Of a stretch of DNA of 64,000 bases, positions 9,768 through 20,380 are shown one piece after another; within the stretch, counting starts at the first letter, position 1, and each line of letters begins with the position of its first letter. The translations under genes and the position numbers were made by a program. Origin of the DNA: Diorhabda sublineata. Taxonomy: Eukaryota; Arthropoda; Insecta; Coleoptera; Chrysomelidae. Location of the stretch: assembly GCF_026230105.1 (NCBI RefSeq), contig NC_079485.1:17277232-17341231 (forward strand), written 5' to 3'. The notes under the pieces were generated by a model. It was not told the origin of the DNA. It saw only the letters and a list, made by a program, of their open reading frames with translations, and ran no database searches.

Positions 9768-9796
9768 GGCAAAACAACGTTTGCCGGGTCAGCTAG
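9768..9796 (+). other. Helitron 3' terminal hairpin and CTAG end, unit 2
   Basis: Identical hairpin to unit 1 (stem 9768-9785) with CTAG at 9793-9796, the true outer end of the insertion, followed by the target T. Confidence 0.9.
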
Positions 9797-10628
9797 TATA
9801 CATATAGATACTTTTAAAATAGCAAATCAGTCATACTTAACTATAATAGATGCTTTCTCTCGTTACGGTCAAGCATATTCAATGTCAAGTGTGAATGGAA
9901 CTTCAGTTGTTGACAATATATTGAATTACGTTACTCATCATGGTTTGCCCTATAAAATAACAGCTGATTGTGGTTCAGAATTTAAGAATAAAGACCTACA
10001 AGATTTTTGCAAACTGCACAAAATTGAACTACATTATGCAACGTCTAAAAATAGTAATTCTAATTCACCCGTAGAACGTTTTTATTCTAGTTTAATTGAA
10101 CATTTTAGATGTATAAAAGAAAATAACAAAGATTTAACACCTGACCAATTAATAAAACATTCAATATTAGCATACAATAATTTAATTCATTCTGTAACGC
10201 AATGTACACCATTTGAAATCATTAAAGGTCATATAAACACCCCCAATACATTTGATTTAGACGATCACCTAATAATATCCAACTATATACAAAATCATAA
10301 AGAAACGTCAGAATTATTATATGAAAAAATTAAAAATAGAAACGCTAATATCAAAGAAAAAATAATAAATAAAAGAAATGAAAATAGAAATGATCCTCCT
10401 TGTTATGAAAATCAAGACATAGCTTATATCAGAACAAAATTCCGAGACAAAAAATTACCTAAATTTAAAAAAGCTGAAATCGTAAAAGAAAGTGTACTGT
10501 TAGAAACAAATAAAGGAACGTATCATAAAAACATAATTAGAAAACCTAAAACTAAAACTAAGAATTTGTTACAAAAAGATGAAGCTGGCAACGATACTAA
10601 TATTACTACTTATTTACAAGAAAACTAA
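9797..10628 (+). pseudogene. Integrase catalytic core and C-terminus (element 2)
   Basis: The best open frame is 9882-10628 (248 codons); the core begins at 9797 directly after the Helitron. Motifs in order are HIDTF (first Asp, at the Helitron border), YKITADCGSEFKN (second Asp) and SPVERFYSSLIEHF (Glu), so the DDE triad is complete apart from the Helitron split. The tail is basic, with an LETNKGTYHKN segment like the chromatin-binding C-termini of errantiviral integrases. Without the Helitron this frame would join the zinc domain at 7571-7788. Confidence 0.9.
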
Positions 10629-10914
10629 GAGAGAAGACATAACGATTACAAACGTAAACAATTTGCTATTACCCATTAATTTAGGGATTAGTAATCTTAC
10701 ACACACCTTTATATATTATATAGATTTAGAATTTATTCATAAACAAATTAATAATTTAAACAATATTATTATAGCTTAAAAAATAATTTATCTCAAGCGA
10801 ACGCTACAAATCCTATTTCGTATCATAATCTAGCTGAACAATCATTAAGCAGAACAGAAATTTTAATTAATACTTTAGACAAAAAATCAGAAAACATTAA
10901 TCCGCATTTAAGAT
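10579..10914 (+). pseudogene. env: Env N-terminal fragment (element 2)
   Basis: The ATG at 10579 lies inside the integrase frame (50-base overlap, different frame), the same arrangement as in element 1. A hydrophobic leader is followed by the region homologous to element 1 env. A frameshift near 10778 ends the open frame, but similarity continues to about 10914 and then stops abruptly. No fusion peptide, stalk or membrane anchor is present. It is a remnant. Confidence 0.7.
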
Positions 10915-12179
10915 GACATGCAAAAAATAAATAAATAGGACTTCTTTTATCCTATTTTTTTATCTCATTTTGTAAACCCAATAGTATGTTATCCGAATTT
11001 GAGCTAAAGTCTTGGTCATTTTTCGACGAATAATCTATTGTCCGGCATTTAGCTAATATTCCGAGCGAATAGGCATGCGTGTCGCACCGTGAGCCAAGTG
11101 CCTATTGTCCTGGGATATTAGCTAACATCGCAACGTGTCTATTGACCTACGATATATATAGATCTTCTTCATGTTCAATTGTTTGAATGAATAAGATAAA
11201 GTTGAGCTAAAATTTCAACAAAAAGGGTTTTTATAGTCAGTTTTAGTTAGGAAAATAAAAGTGGTTATCGAACATTTAGGGAAGGTAGTAGCAGTGAAAT
11301 TTTGTTAAGCAGTATTTTCTCAAAGTATAAATTCAAATCAAACTGGATTAAGTCAATTATTTTAAAAAGTACATCATAAGCAAGATTTACATATAATTAC
11401 AGTTGACAGGTAGTATTTCATTTATTTTCCCGTGAAAGCTTAATTAAGAGTCGAGTTATTCTAGTTGGTATTTTCATTATACCTGTCCCAATTTTCTATC
11501 TCATATTTTATTTAAACATGAAATTAACCAAACGTATATTCAAAGCTGGATGAATTGAAATGTAGGATCATATTATCAAACTAAGTTCACATCTATTGCT
11601 TTAACTTGTTGCCAATTTGTTTAACCGATGAGAAACAATTCTTTCCATATGAAAATTAACGTTATATCAAGCAAACTTGAAACCACTACTATCATATTGT
11701 GATTTGTGTGGTTTAAAAAAGTCTGCTCCACGTGTCAATCGACGTCATTATTGTACCTCTGAAATCGAGAAAAATTATTATGTAAACTTTCACAAATCGC
11801 ATATATCAACAATAAGAAAGCTGCGGACAGCAATCACGTGAGTCAGTAGACTAAACTGCGAAGAATCGGGATACATTACTGATTGAACGGAGCTACTTTT
11901 GCTGTCCATAGCTTATAATATTATGCTACTACTCAAGATAATCTAGATGCGAAAGGACCAAGTTTTTTTTGCAATAGGAAGAATGTGAATTATACTGTTC
12001 AACAAAACTTAAACTTTCTTTTGTCACACGAAAGCTTATACCAAATTTTGAATGTACTATGGCCACCAAACAATAATATATCAATGGAAAAAAATTGACA
12101 CATAAGGTTTCTTTGTGACGTCAAGACATATACTTTTATAAAAAGTATACACTCACTAACACGCATAAAATATTCCTTA
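10915..12179. other. No recognised gene
   Basis: AT-rich sequence without a supported coding region. A GC-richer patch at 11020-11150 contains a 28-base imperfect direct repeat (about 11034-11061 and 11102-11129, core CTATTGTCC...TTAGCTAA). Confidence 0.5.
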
Positions 12180-12830
12180 ATGTATATTAAATAGCTAAGA
12201 TTTTCGTGAATGTTTGGCTTCTGGAGGGTCCTTTTAAGTCTCCAAAAGTAATATACTAGCTTTCTTGGAGGTTTTTCCTTGATAACGCTTTTCTATTAAG
12301 GAAATGTTCCGCTGAAATTTTTCGCCTTATTCGTCATTCACAGCACCCAAATTCTCGGGAATAAATCCACATGAAAGTGCAGGATATGTATTTTTAAAGT
12401 CATATTACATCCTAAAGCTTTGTATGAAATTATTGATTACGTCTTTGTAATTTTCCGCCTTATATTTCCTAGGAAATTTTTAACTTAATTTTTCCCTCGC
12501 TGAGTTTGGGAAATTTCTCATTCAGGTATAAGAATACACTGCGATCTTTAGGCATAGCTTTTACGAAGTTTTTCATTAGATCCAGCTTTATACGCAACGG
12601 TGGTAAAAGTATGTCGGTCGTCAGGGTTCACTAAAGGATCATTTTTAACATTTTTCTGCACTGAAGTAAGTGATCCATGCTTGGACCATACTTTTTTTGT
12701 GTAGTGAATTTTTCTGTCTCTGCTGTTCCATTCGCAAATGAAACAACAATATTTTATGTAACCACCAAACATGTTCACTTTATTTAATTTTTTCAAGACA
12801 TTTGCTTCCGTTGTATAGCAGCACTGTTTT
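12180..12830 (-). pseudogene. Remnant of a widespread animal repeat-associated protein family
   Basis: The open part 12548-12796 has the pattern CCFICEWNSRDR...W...L..G..NV..DPLV. This resembles an uncharacterised family found in many copies in insect and cnidarian genomes, usually with CFLCLWDSR and NVLYxPLV. Further pieces follow in shifted frames down to 12190: a KNFLGN-like segment, LGCNVTLKIHILHFHVDLFP, and a YQGK-like segment. The order matches the family, but several stops break it. The multi-copy nature suggests a transposon gene, but I cannot assign a superfamily. The recognition is from memory of the pattern and needs a search. Confidence 0.5.
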
Positions 12831-13620
12831 CAAGCTTGTTTTTGGGAATAATCGCCAGTGACTTGGATCATATTCAAAATTCAATAAATTAATCACTACA
12901 GGAACACACTAAATCAGCCAATTTAAAAAATTACCCGACCTTTTGGTTCCGTATGCCAAAAGGAAAATTTCTAGATTCTTGTTTAGCCCAACCTAATAGG
13001 AGTGTTACACACGTTACACAACATATATATGCAATCCAGGATTTATCTTAGTGGCGCACAGGAAAACGAAAATAGTCTAAATAGCACTTTTCAATTAATG
13101 GCGTAAATTTTCGACTCTGAGGTGTAAAAGTTAATTCTCCACTCATATATTACGCGGCATATTTACAATGTAACAAACGAAACTAATTTAAGTGTAATCT
13201 TTATACAATCGTCTAAAATAAGTTATTCAAAGAAAAACACGAACAAAAACGCAAATGCGATCAAAAATGAGTATAGGGCTATCACAAAAAAAAACCATAT
13301 GTGACTGAAACAAAATTATAAACTTTTTTTGGATGAGAGTACATCAAAATAAATAAGAATAATAACAAAGTTCGTGTGACAAGAACAATGTTTACCAGTA
13401 TTATTTTAGTGTATATAATTTGATAGAAATATGTTCACTAACACTGGGATAAACATTAAAATAACAGACATTCATATATAATAGGAATCCTGAATATATG
13501 ACAAAGGTGAAGAAGAAGTAAAGATACATTTTATACTAAAAAATAGATCCTTGATGTTTGCCCAAGATTTTAAAATAGAAGCAAGAGAAATAGAGAAATT
13601 ACAAAACAATAGTACAGTGG
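12831..13620. other. No recognised gene
   Basis: AT-rich sequence with many stops in all frames; nothing supported. Confidence 0.4.
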
Positions 13621-13629
13621 GTTAAACCT

Positions 13630-13800
13630 GGAAGCCAACAACAAACTAAACTCAAAATATTATAAAGGAATGTATTACGAAGAGTATGTGGTGAATGGTT
13701 GCGAAAATTGAACAATGTATTAAGAGATAACAATTACTCAAGTGATCAAATCAATAAGATTGCAATGGCCAGGATATGGATTGGCAAAAAACAGAGATGA
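13630..13800 (+). pseudogene. Possible LINE ORF2 C-terminal scrap
   Basis: A short frame-shifted stretch reads like the tail of RTE-type LINE proteins (ITQVIKSIRLQWPGYG compared with the usual I.KARRLRWLGH pattern). It is too short for a firm call. Confidence 0.3.
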
Positions 13801-16200
13801 TTGATATTGATCCTCAGATAAAAATATTTTCAGGATAAAAGTTAAAATATATATTGCCCATTGATTATTTTTCTAATATGGGTTTGATACAATGAAATTA
13901 ATTATTGAAGTGGACACTGCCACTAATAAGTGAGCTTGAGAATTGACTTTGCAAATAAGCAATTATTCAATGTAAATGAATCGAGTATCTATAATATATT
14001 TCTCAGTATTATCAAAGACCAAATAACTAATACTTATAAAATATTCAGTTTCTTGTTTCAACATTGAAAATATTCGAAAGAAAGTTACAGAATCTAAGCG
14101 AGCCCATTTTCCACAATTTCCATAATATTTATGAAATTACAAGCGTTCTGTTTCCCGAGCCATCAAAAAGTAGAAGTATTTCAAAAGTTTTGTGTGTTTA
14201 GGATATTTACATCGTAAACTTGATATAAATTATTATATGAAGGGAAGTGTTATCAATTTAAATTAATTCTATAACACAAACAGAACCTTTATTAAAATTT
14301 TAATTCATTGCAGACAATGATTTCATGCCTTATTAACTATGAACATATGGCTTGGTCCTAGGTGGATCATACAGAGATGCACGATTTGCTTCTGTAGAAC
14401 GAAAATGTAGTAATAAATTAAATAATAACAATATCCAGGAGAATACATCGTTAGCGCAGGAATTCCAAATATGTTCCAATCTAATTTGAATAAGCAAAAA
14501 TGGAACACTCCGACCTCAAATAGTATCTATACGTACTTCTAAAATGAAATATTAAAAAAGTGTCCTACAACATCTAAAGTCAAATACTTATTACTATAAT
14601 GAAATAAAGAATAATATGAAGCTATTACCGGCAACGAAGTAAATCATCACAATATTTGGAATGAAAAATATTAGAAAGTCCCATACGTACTTTTTTTTGC
14701 TTTCAAAGGAAGAGCATTAGTACAAGATAACGTAATATCTAAAAGACGACATAATTTCGATACATATTTTAGTTATAAAGTATATTGATTAATTTAAAGT
14801 CGTGATAAATATAATGGCTATTACATTGTGAGACAAATAAATAAAATTGTAATGTGCATCCATAGTATCAGAATTCCTGAAGTCAATTATTGAGAGTTAT
14901 AGCACAGTAGACGAATTTTGTGCTATAGCGATGTATACGGGGCCGAATTATGTTCTGCAATCATCAATAAAATTGAAAATCTGTCAGTAGGTGTGGAGTA
15001 TGATAACTTTGCTAGATCAGCATTACGCTTGAAGTCTATTTAGATAAATTATCAGAAAATCAGAAAATTATCATAAACCTATCGCAGACGAGTATATGAT
15101 GCCAATGAATCAGAATTACCTTTCCCTGAGTCGAACATGTGGTTTTCAACCTAAAATCTCAGAAAATACATTATAATTATTACCGAATTAGATATGATTT
15201 GAGAATTCAGACATGATGAGTTGTCAAATCTCCTAACTGGTTTCATTTTAATAGTAGAGTTATGGGAAGTTAGAGTTAGAGGTCCATAGTCCCTAGCAAC
15301 AAAATTCCTATTTAAGTTTTGTTAAGTTAAGTCATCCAGAAAAAATGACTCATTGAATAAGCATTCTACACAAACTGAATAAATCTTATACTCGTATGCT
15401 TATATGTTTCAGTAATAACAGATATTGTGCTCCATTTTCAAGCCATTAACAAAGAAACAAATCTATTAACTAGTACTTCTTCTCGCATAATGTTTTCCTA
15501 GGAAATAATGGGAGAATAATTAATTATTATATATTATTAACATTTATAGCAGGGAATTATCAATACTTTCAATAAATTATTTGATTACCCAATTTCCTTT
15601 CATAAATTATGGAAATCTCTGATGATGTCTCAAAAAAATTTATTGATTAATGACCTTTCAAATACTATTCTATTTTATTCACATAAGACCACTATAAGTC
15701 TTTTGTATAACGAGCTTTTGTAATTCCTAGTTCCTTGATATAAAATTCTTCTGTTTTTGGATATTTAGATGTGATTTTAAAAAAATATTTGGATGATGTA
15801 TCATGTCCATTAGTCCTTGTACATATGATAAGGGAAAATGATTCTGTTTTAATATTTAGTTTCTGTTTTGTTTCTTCATTGATTAAAATATCTATTTATC
15901 GTTTTCTATGGAATGTTATTTATCAAATTTTCAGGAGAATTCTTTCAATACAGTGTTTGCATTTTGAATAGCTAAGAATATAAAGAGAAATGCTTTATTG
16001 TCAAATAATGGTTACAATTTGTAGACAAACGCTTGTAAGAACTGAAAAAGAAACATAAAATAACTTAATAAAGATACAATTAAAATAAAATTTCAATATA
16101 CAGGATAAAACCACAATGAGTAACAACAGTATAGGTGATAGTTATACATAATAATTACTATGTAAGTCGTATATAGCAAAAATGAACCTAGTATGCAGCA
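13801..16200. other. No recognised gene
   Basis: AT-rich, stop-dense sequence; the short open frames (14323-14508, 15771-15971) show no domain or codon pattern that supports coding. Confidence 0.45.
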
Positions 16201-16202
16201 TG

Positions 16203-16930
16203 TCCGGAAATAAATATTATTATTAAAATGAAACTTGTTTACAGAGTAGAACGCACTCTCCAATAAATATGCTCTAAAATTATTGCGGTATGTGGAAAAA
16301 GATGATATCGATTTGATTTCAATTGGCAAGTGATTGTTCATTTTTTACATTATAAAATATTATGCCCTTAACTAATTCTGAACGTGGAGTAGGTAGGTAA
16401 AGGTGAGTTCCTAAGTGGATAGCTGTGCAACGATCTTTCCGAAATTGGAGAAGCTTGCTTACGAATCAGGCAAACGGATTCAAAGATTAATAAGGAAGGA
16501 AGAGTCAGAACTTTTAATTTCTGAAGAAGTCCCTGCAATGAGCCCTGCTGTTTAGTCCGATTAAATATCCAACAGCTCTCTTTTGTAGTTTGAAGATTCG
16601 CTCAAATTGAGTTGCACCACACGTACCCTAGAAGGGAAGGGCATATCGGAGATGCAACTCAATAAGGGTATAATAGACTTTTAAGAAGGTGGATAAGTTC
16701 AGTTCTTTGGAAACTGATCTCAGCTCAAAGCCGGAGGAATTTAATTTAGATAAGGCGGCAATATGTAACTCCCATTTCAAGGAATTGTCCAAAACAAGCC
16801 CTAAGAATTTTAGAGATTCAACGACGTCAATGGTGGTGTTATTTAATAAAAAGTCTGCAATGTATTTTCATATGATGAAATTTGGTTTTGGAAACAATGA
16901 GACAGAGAAGAATCGCACCATGATTTAAGG
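16203..16930 (-). pseudogene. LINE (Jockey/CR1-type) ORF2 3' fragment
   Basis: Minus-strand frames give, in order, WELHIAALSKLNSSGFELRS, YYTLIELHLRYALPF with GTCGATQFERIFKLQKRAV, and finally NHLPIEIKSISSFSTYRNNFRAYL. These are the RT thumb/connection region and the usual C-terminal NxLP...F...L pattern of Jockey- and CR1-like LINEs. Frameshifts and stops interrupt it. There is no catalytic palm in this fragment. Confidence 0.75.
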
Positions 16931-17296
16931 GTGATTAGGTCACTAGATATGGTCCTAAGAAAAGGCCCTATAAATTCAGGACAGTTGGATAGCTGTATTA
17001 ACCCAACTTCTAATCTTTTTTTCTGTGACATAAGTAGATAATTGTATAATTGCTGTATCAAAAAATCGAATTCAAAATATAATTAGAAAATTCAATTCTT
17101 ATCATGAAAAACTTTAATTCACAATCGAAACCGAACCAAATAACAAAATTATTTTTTTTTTTCGTCACAATATATGTAATTAACATGATGGTATACAAAA
17201 CCAACGTGGTCTTGAAAATATTCATGTTAAGTTTATTTCACAATAAAGATCGGCGAGAAAGACAGCTATCTAACTATCAAATTATGGATTACGATG
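16931..17296. other. No recognised gene
   Basis: AT-rich spacer between the LINE and PLE fragments; nothing supported. Confidence 0.4.
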
Positions 17297-17575
17297 ATTA
17301 GTTATTCAAAAAGCAAAAACTGCATTGAGAGAAAATAATTATCTTGAGAACATGAATACATTATCCAAATATTTCACTAAACGAAAATTTATAACACATC
17401 CAAAAACAAAAGAAGTTATTTTATATATCAAGTAACTTCTAATGATTGTGACGCTGTCTTTTTAAAAACATTTTTTATTATTTTGATATTCATGATGTAG
17501 GTGGTCTATTGATTAATATTATTATGCATTGTCAAGTCATATTTTCATGAAGATCGAAGTAGGCCGAAACGTCAC
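17297..17575 (+). mobile_element. Penelope-like element fragment with internal deletions
   Basis: Three short blocks match the PLE at 38750-39530 in order: AIQKAKAALKEN-like coding sequence (17300-17330), the TTATCCAAATATTTCAC...GACGCTGTCT block before the GIY-YIG domain (17355-17458), and the 3' tail with TTTTGATATTCATGATG (17480-17575). The tail contains a hammerhead-like motif at 17543-17573 (GAAGATC...GGCCGAAACGTC). Confidence 0.7.
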
Positions 17576-17579
17576 AATT

Positions 17580-17970
17580 TTACCTGTTCCTAATTGTTCT
17601 TGATTTTAGGTCTCTTCTGTTTTAAAATTTATTTCAATAACTTTTGAAAGTTTGATAAAAAATTGATGTTTTGACTTAACTTTAGTCTTTATCAAAATAT
17701 AATAATGACACTGTAGTAGTATTACTTAATCAATCAAATTATTTGTAGTTTTATTAGAATTTACAAAATAGAACGATAAATTTTACTTAAATTATTCAGA
17801 TCTTTTTTTTCATTTATAGCTTTTTCGTTCTTATAAAAGTGAACCATTTCTAAAAATTCCCTTTTTCGTGTATTAGATTCCGTTTATTTGTTGTTGGGAA
17901 AGTCCATGTACATGTGGCGAGGAAAAATGTTTTGATGTTTCGTTTCTGCTGCGTTTTTTGATTGATTGTA
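17580..17970 (-). mobile_element. Penelope-like element 3' fragment
   Basis: The reverse complement matches the GIY-YIG C-terminal coding region and 3' tail of the PLE at 39180-39500. The order on the minus strand is a GNRGH-distal coding segment, a segment homologous to VHIHKNEHAINDK, the 3' UTR, then a decayed hammerhead-like motif (17663-17698). Confidence 0.65.
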
Positions 17971-18059
17971 GTATCTATGTATGTTTATCCTGTTCTTGGA
18001 TGTTTTTTAACAATCTTTCAAAAATTATTACAAACAACTGATTTTATTATTATTGTCTC

Positions 18060-18211
18060 TTCTATTTCAAAATTAGTTTTTTTGATAGTTTTTAAAAGAA
18101 AGATAATTTGACGTTTCGACTTTTCTTTAAGTCTTTATCAAAATATATCAAAAGGTCTAAGAAATAAGAAATTGAAGAAATATATAGGTATTTGATATGA
18201 TATATGATTTG

Positions 18212-18213
<2 letters not shown>
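18060..18213 (-). mobile_element. Penelope-like 3' tail with hammerhead-like motif
   Basis: The minus strand carries GATAAAGACTT, loop, AAGTCGAAACGTC at 18106-18143, the same motif as at 39489-39526. It abuts a (TA)n tract, as do other tails of this family. Confidence 0.6.

Positions 18214-18267
<54 letters not shown>
18214..18267. repeat. (TA)n microsatellite
   Basis: About 27 perfect TA units. With the tract at 19986-20052 it is part of a 34-base inverted repeat (AGGTATTTGATATGATATAT) flanking the mariner insertion. Confidence 0.97.
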
Positions 18268-18268
<1 letters not shown>

Positions 18269-18302
18269 GCCATCTCTAAAATTTTTATATGGAATATATA
18301 TA

Positions 18303-19787
18303 TTTGAAAGGTCTTTTAAATACCTATTCAGCCATATCAATATGTACAGTAATTGATTTGCGTATTGTCACAAATATTATTTATGAAATTTCTTAATAAA
18401 ATGTATTAAGTATTGTATGATGTATTTATTGACACAAAAATAAATTTAGTGAAGACCGTCCCTGGTAATGAAATGTCTTATCTACCTGCTTTTTACATTT
18501 TTTAAAAATCTAGTTACCTTATCAACATTAATACTTGGACATAATTAACTTTCTGTCAAATGATTGATAACAATATTGTATTAGACAAATTCAAAAAGTC
18601 TTTGTATCTATCAACATGAAGCTGACTGAAACACAAAGAATTGAAATTCTAATGATGATTTGTTAGATTTGGTGGAGATAAAGCACGTACGCAGAAAGAA
18701 ATATGTAGGTACGTTATTTCATAATAAATACCCCAACCGAGAACCAATTCACAATTCAATATAAGCAGAATTGAGAAGAAATTCAGAGATACGGGTCATG
18801 TCCAAGACCTCCCTGATAACCAATATCAGAAAACAAACAACTAGATGTTTTGTTATCCTTTCAAGATAATCCCCATACCAATTCCCGGTAAGTAGCATTA
18901 GATAATGACATGGACCATTCAATAGTTCTTAGAAAGCTAAAGAAGGAAAAGTGGCATCCCTACAAAGTACAAGAGCTTATGGAAGATGATTTTGATAGAC
19001 GAATTGAGTTTGGTGAAATTTTGATGGAGCAAAATAACAGAGATCCGATGTTTTTAAAAAAGGTTAGCTACATTTCTACTAAACGGTCATGTCAATCGTT
19101 AAACTTATCGGTACTGGGCTATAGAAATTCCACACTGGATGCAAGAGTACCGTACTCAATACCCAGAGAAAGTTAACGTTTGGGCGGGAATAATCGATAA
19201 TAGGATTATTGGGCCATACTTGTTCGAAGAAACCTTAACAGGTCCTCGATATTTAGAATTTCTTCAAAAATTCTTGCTAACTGAATTGAACCGGCTATTT
19301 CCAAACAGAAATTATTTATGACTGCAGCAAGATGGTGCGCCTCTATACTATGCTGTATTGGTGCGCAACTATTTGAACAACGTCTTTCCAAATCGGTGGA
19401 TAGGTCGAAGAGGAACAATAGGCCCCCTATATCACCTGATTTGACTCCTCTCGATTTCCTTTATGAAGATACTTGAAAAGTAAAGTGTACCTATATAGAC
19501 TACAAAATATCAATGAAGTCAAAGGAAGGATACGCATTGAGATTACACAAATAACTCCGGAAGTTATAGAGAAGATTCGAGAAGAATTCGTGGCACGTCT
19601 TTCTCATTGTATTTTAGCTGAAGGTGAACAATTTGAGCAATTAATTTAGGTATCGTTTTATTTAATGCGTAATACATAATAAATATTTATTGTAATAATA
19701 AAATTTTATAAATTTTTCAAACAAATACAAAAATCAAATACTGTACATAATGATATGGCTGAATAGGTATTTAAAAGACCTTTCAAA
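18303..19787 (+). mobile_element. Mariner-type element with 57-bp TIRs (1485 bp)
   Basis: Terminal inverted repeats 18303-18359 and 19731-19787 begin TTTGAAAGGTCTTTTAAATA and differ at only two positions. A TA target duplication flanks them (18301-18302 and 19788-19789). Inside is a full-length but broken transposase. Length and TIR size fit Tc1/mariner elements. It landed in TA-rich sequence. Confidence 0.93.
18615..19649 (+). pseudogene. Tc1/mariner transposase, DD41D-like, degenerate
   Basis: The N-terminal helix-turn-helix start (KLTETQRIEIL) is at 18615, with early stops. The middle frames 18910-19176 and 19139-19321 contain VNVWAGII and GPRYLEFLQKFL, typical of this superfamily. After a stop come QQDGAPLYY (second catalytic Asp), RWIGRRG and SPDLTPLDF (third). 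The spacing between these two Asp is 40 residues, or 41 allowing for an apparent one-residue loss before SPDLT, which fits the DD41D (rosa-like) group. The tail ends ILAEGEQFEQLI. There are many stops and frameshifts, so no enzyme is made. Confidence 0.85.
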
Positions 19788-19789
19788 TA

Positions 19790-19983
19790 ATTTATCACAA
19801 CAACCACATTTCCATTTAAAAATTTTAGCGATGACTTCATCACGCTTATATAGATAACGACAAAAATAAAAACGTATCCTTACGGATAGCCCGTTTTAAA
19901 ATAAAAATCTACGGGTTCCAGGATTTTTCCTTAAAGTCGCCGGTTTACGAAATAACGAATTTATTCCTTCCATTTGCACCATA

Positions 19984-19985
<2 letters not shown>
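19790..19985. other. Unrecognised spacer
   Basis: Sequence between the mariner right end and the second (TA)n tract; it contains a few GC-richer bases but no coding signal. Confidence 0.4.

Positions 19986-20052
<67 letters not shown>
19986..20052. repeat. (TA)n microsatellite
   Basis: About 33 TA units, followed by TTATCAAATCATATATCATA, the inverted copy of the sequence before the 18214 tract. Confidence 0.97.
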
Positions 20053-20054
<2 letters not shown>

Positions 20055-20300
20055 CAAATCATATATCATATCAAATACCTATGTGTTAATGATCAGGGAC
20101 TGAGACAAACAATATAGTCGAAGAATAATGTAAAAATATATACACTGGATATAAATATAGAAACATTGGAAATTATCTACAATTATGGTTCTATTTGTAT
20201 AAAATTCGAATGGCACATTTAAAATGACATTAGACATTAAATTTTCATGGGTTAAATTATAAATGGCATTAAATTTTTATGGGTTAGATAAGGTTAGTTA

Positions 20301-20343
20301 CACACACACACACGCACACACGCACACACACACACACACACAC
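20301..20343. repeat. (CA)n microsatellite
   Basis: A CA tract with two CG-containing interruptions. It lies immediately outside a hammerhead-like motif on the minus strand. Confidence 0.95.
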
Positions 20344-20380
20344 GGTGCGTGTTTTGATAACCAAGTTATCGTCTTCAGAG
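20344..20380 (-). ncRNA. Hammerhead-ribozyme-like motif (degenerate)
   Basis: The minus strand reads CTGAAGAC, stem GATAAC, loop TTG, stem GTTATC, then AAAA in place of the GAAA core. It is otherwise the same motif as at 21599-21633. Likely inactive because the conserved G of GAAA is lost. Confidence 0.5.

Larger units (their letters stand above)
7789..9796 (+). mobile_element. Helitron (2008 bp), tandem two-unit, precisely bounded
   Basis: It starts TC and ends CTAG and lies between A (7788) and T (9797), the standard Helitron insertion rule. The empty site exists in this window: element 3 reads straight across (TTTGAACATATACATATAG near 34864), so both borders are exact and no target duplication is present. 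Inside are two units ending in the same 3' structure, 7789-8976 and 8977-9796. Both contain the insect Helitron head motif with TCCGAAACGGCTTGACCGAT and the tail with GGGTCAGCTAG. Unit 2 lacks about 260 bp that unit 1 has (about 8174-8433). Only scraps of the helicase remain, so it is non-autonomous. Confidence 0.92.
4747..10914 (+). mobile_element. Errantivirus-like element 2, RT-less, split by a Helitron
   Basis: The order is LTR, primer site, gag, unrecognised Glu/Asn-rich ORF, integrase zinc domain, [Helitron 7789-9796], integrase core and the start of env. Protease, RT and RNase H are absent. The junction that removes RT (leader ending ENEKII, joined to SEKYYWPKML of integrase) is identical in element 3. 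The copy is broken by frameshifts in gag and stops between ORFs. No 3' LTR is seen: similarity to env ends near 10914. It starts 3 bp from element 1's LTR in the opposite orientation. Confidence 0.9.

Noticed and set aside
18092..18340. Frames containing Tyr-Ile runs (also 21613-21870, 30191-30379)
   Set aside because: Produced by translating (TA)n microsatellites.
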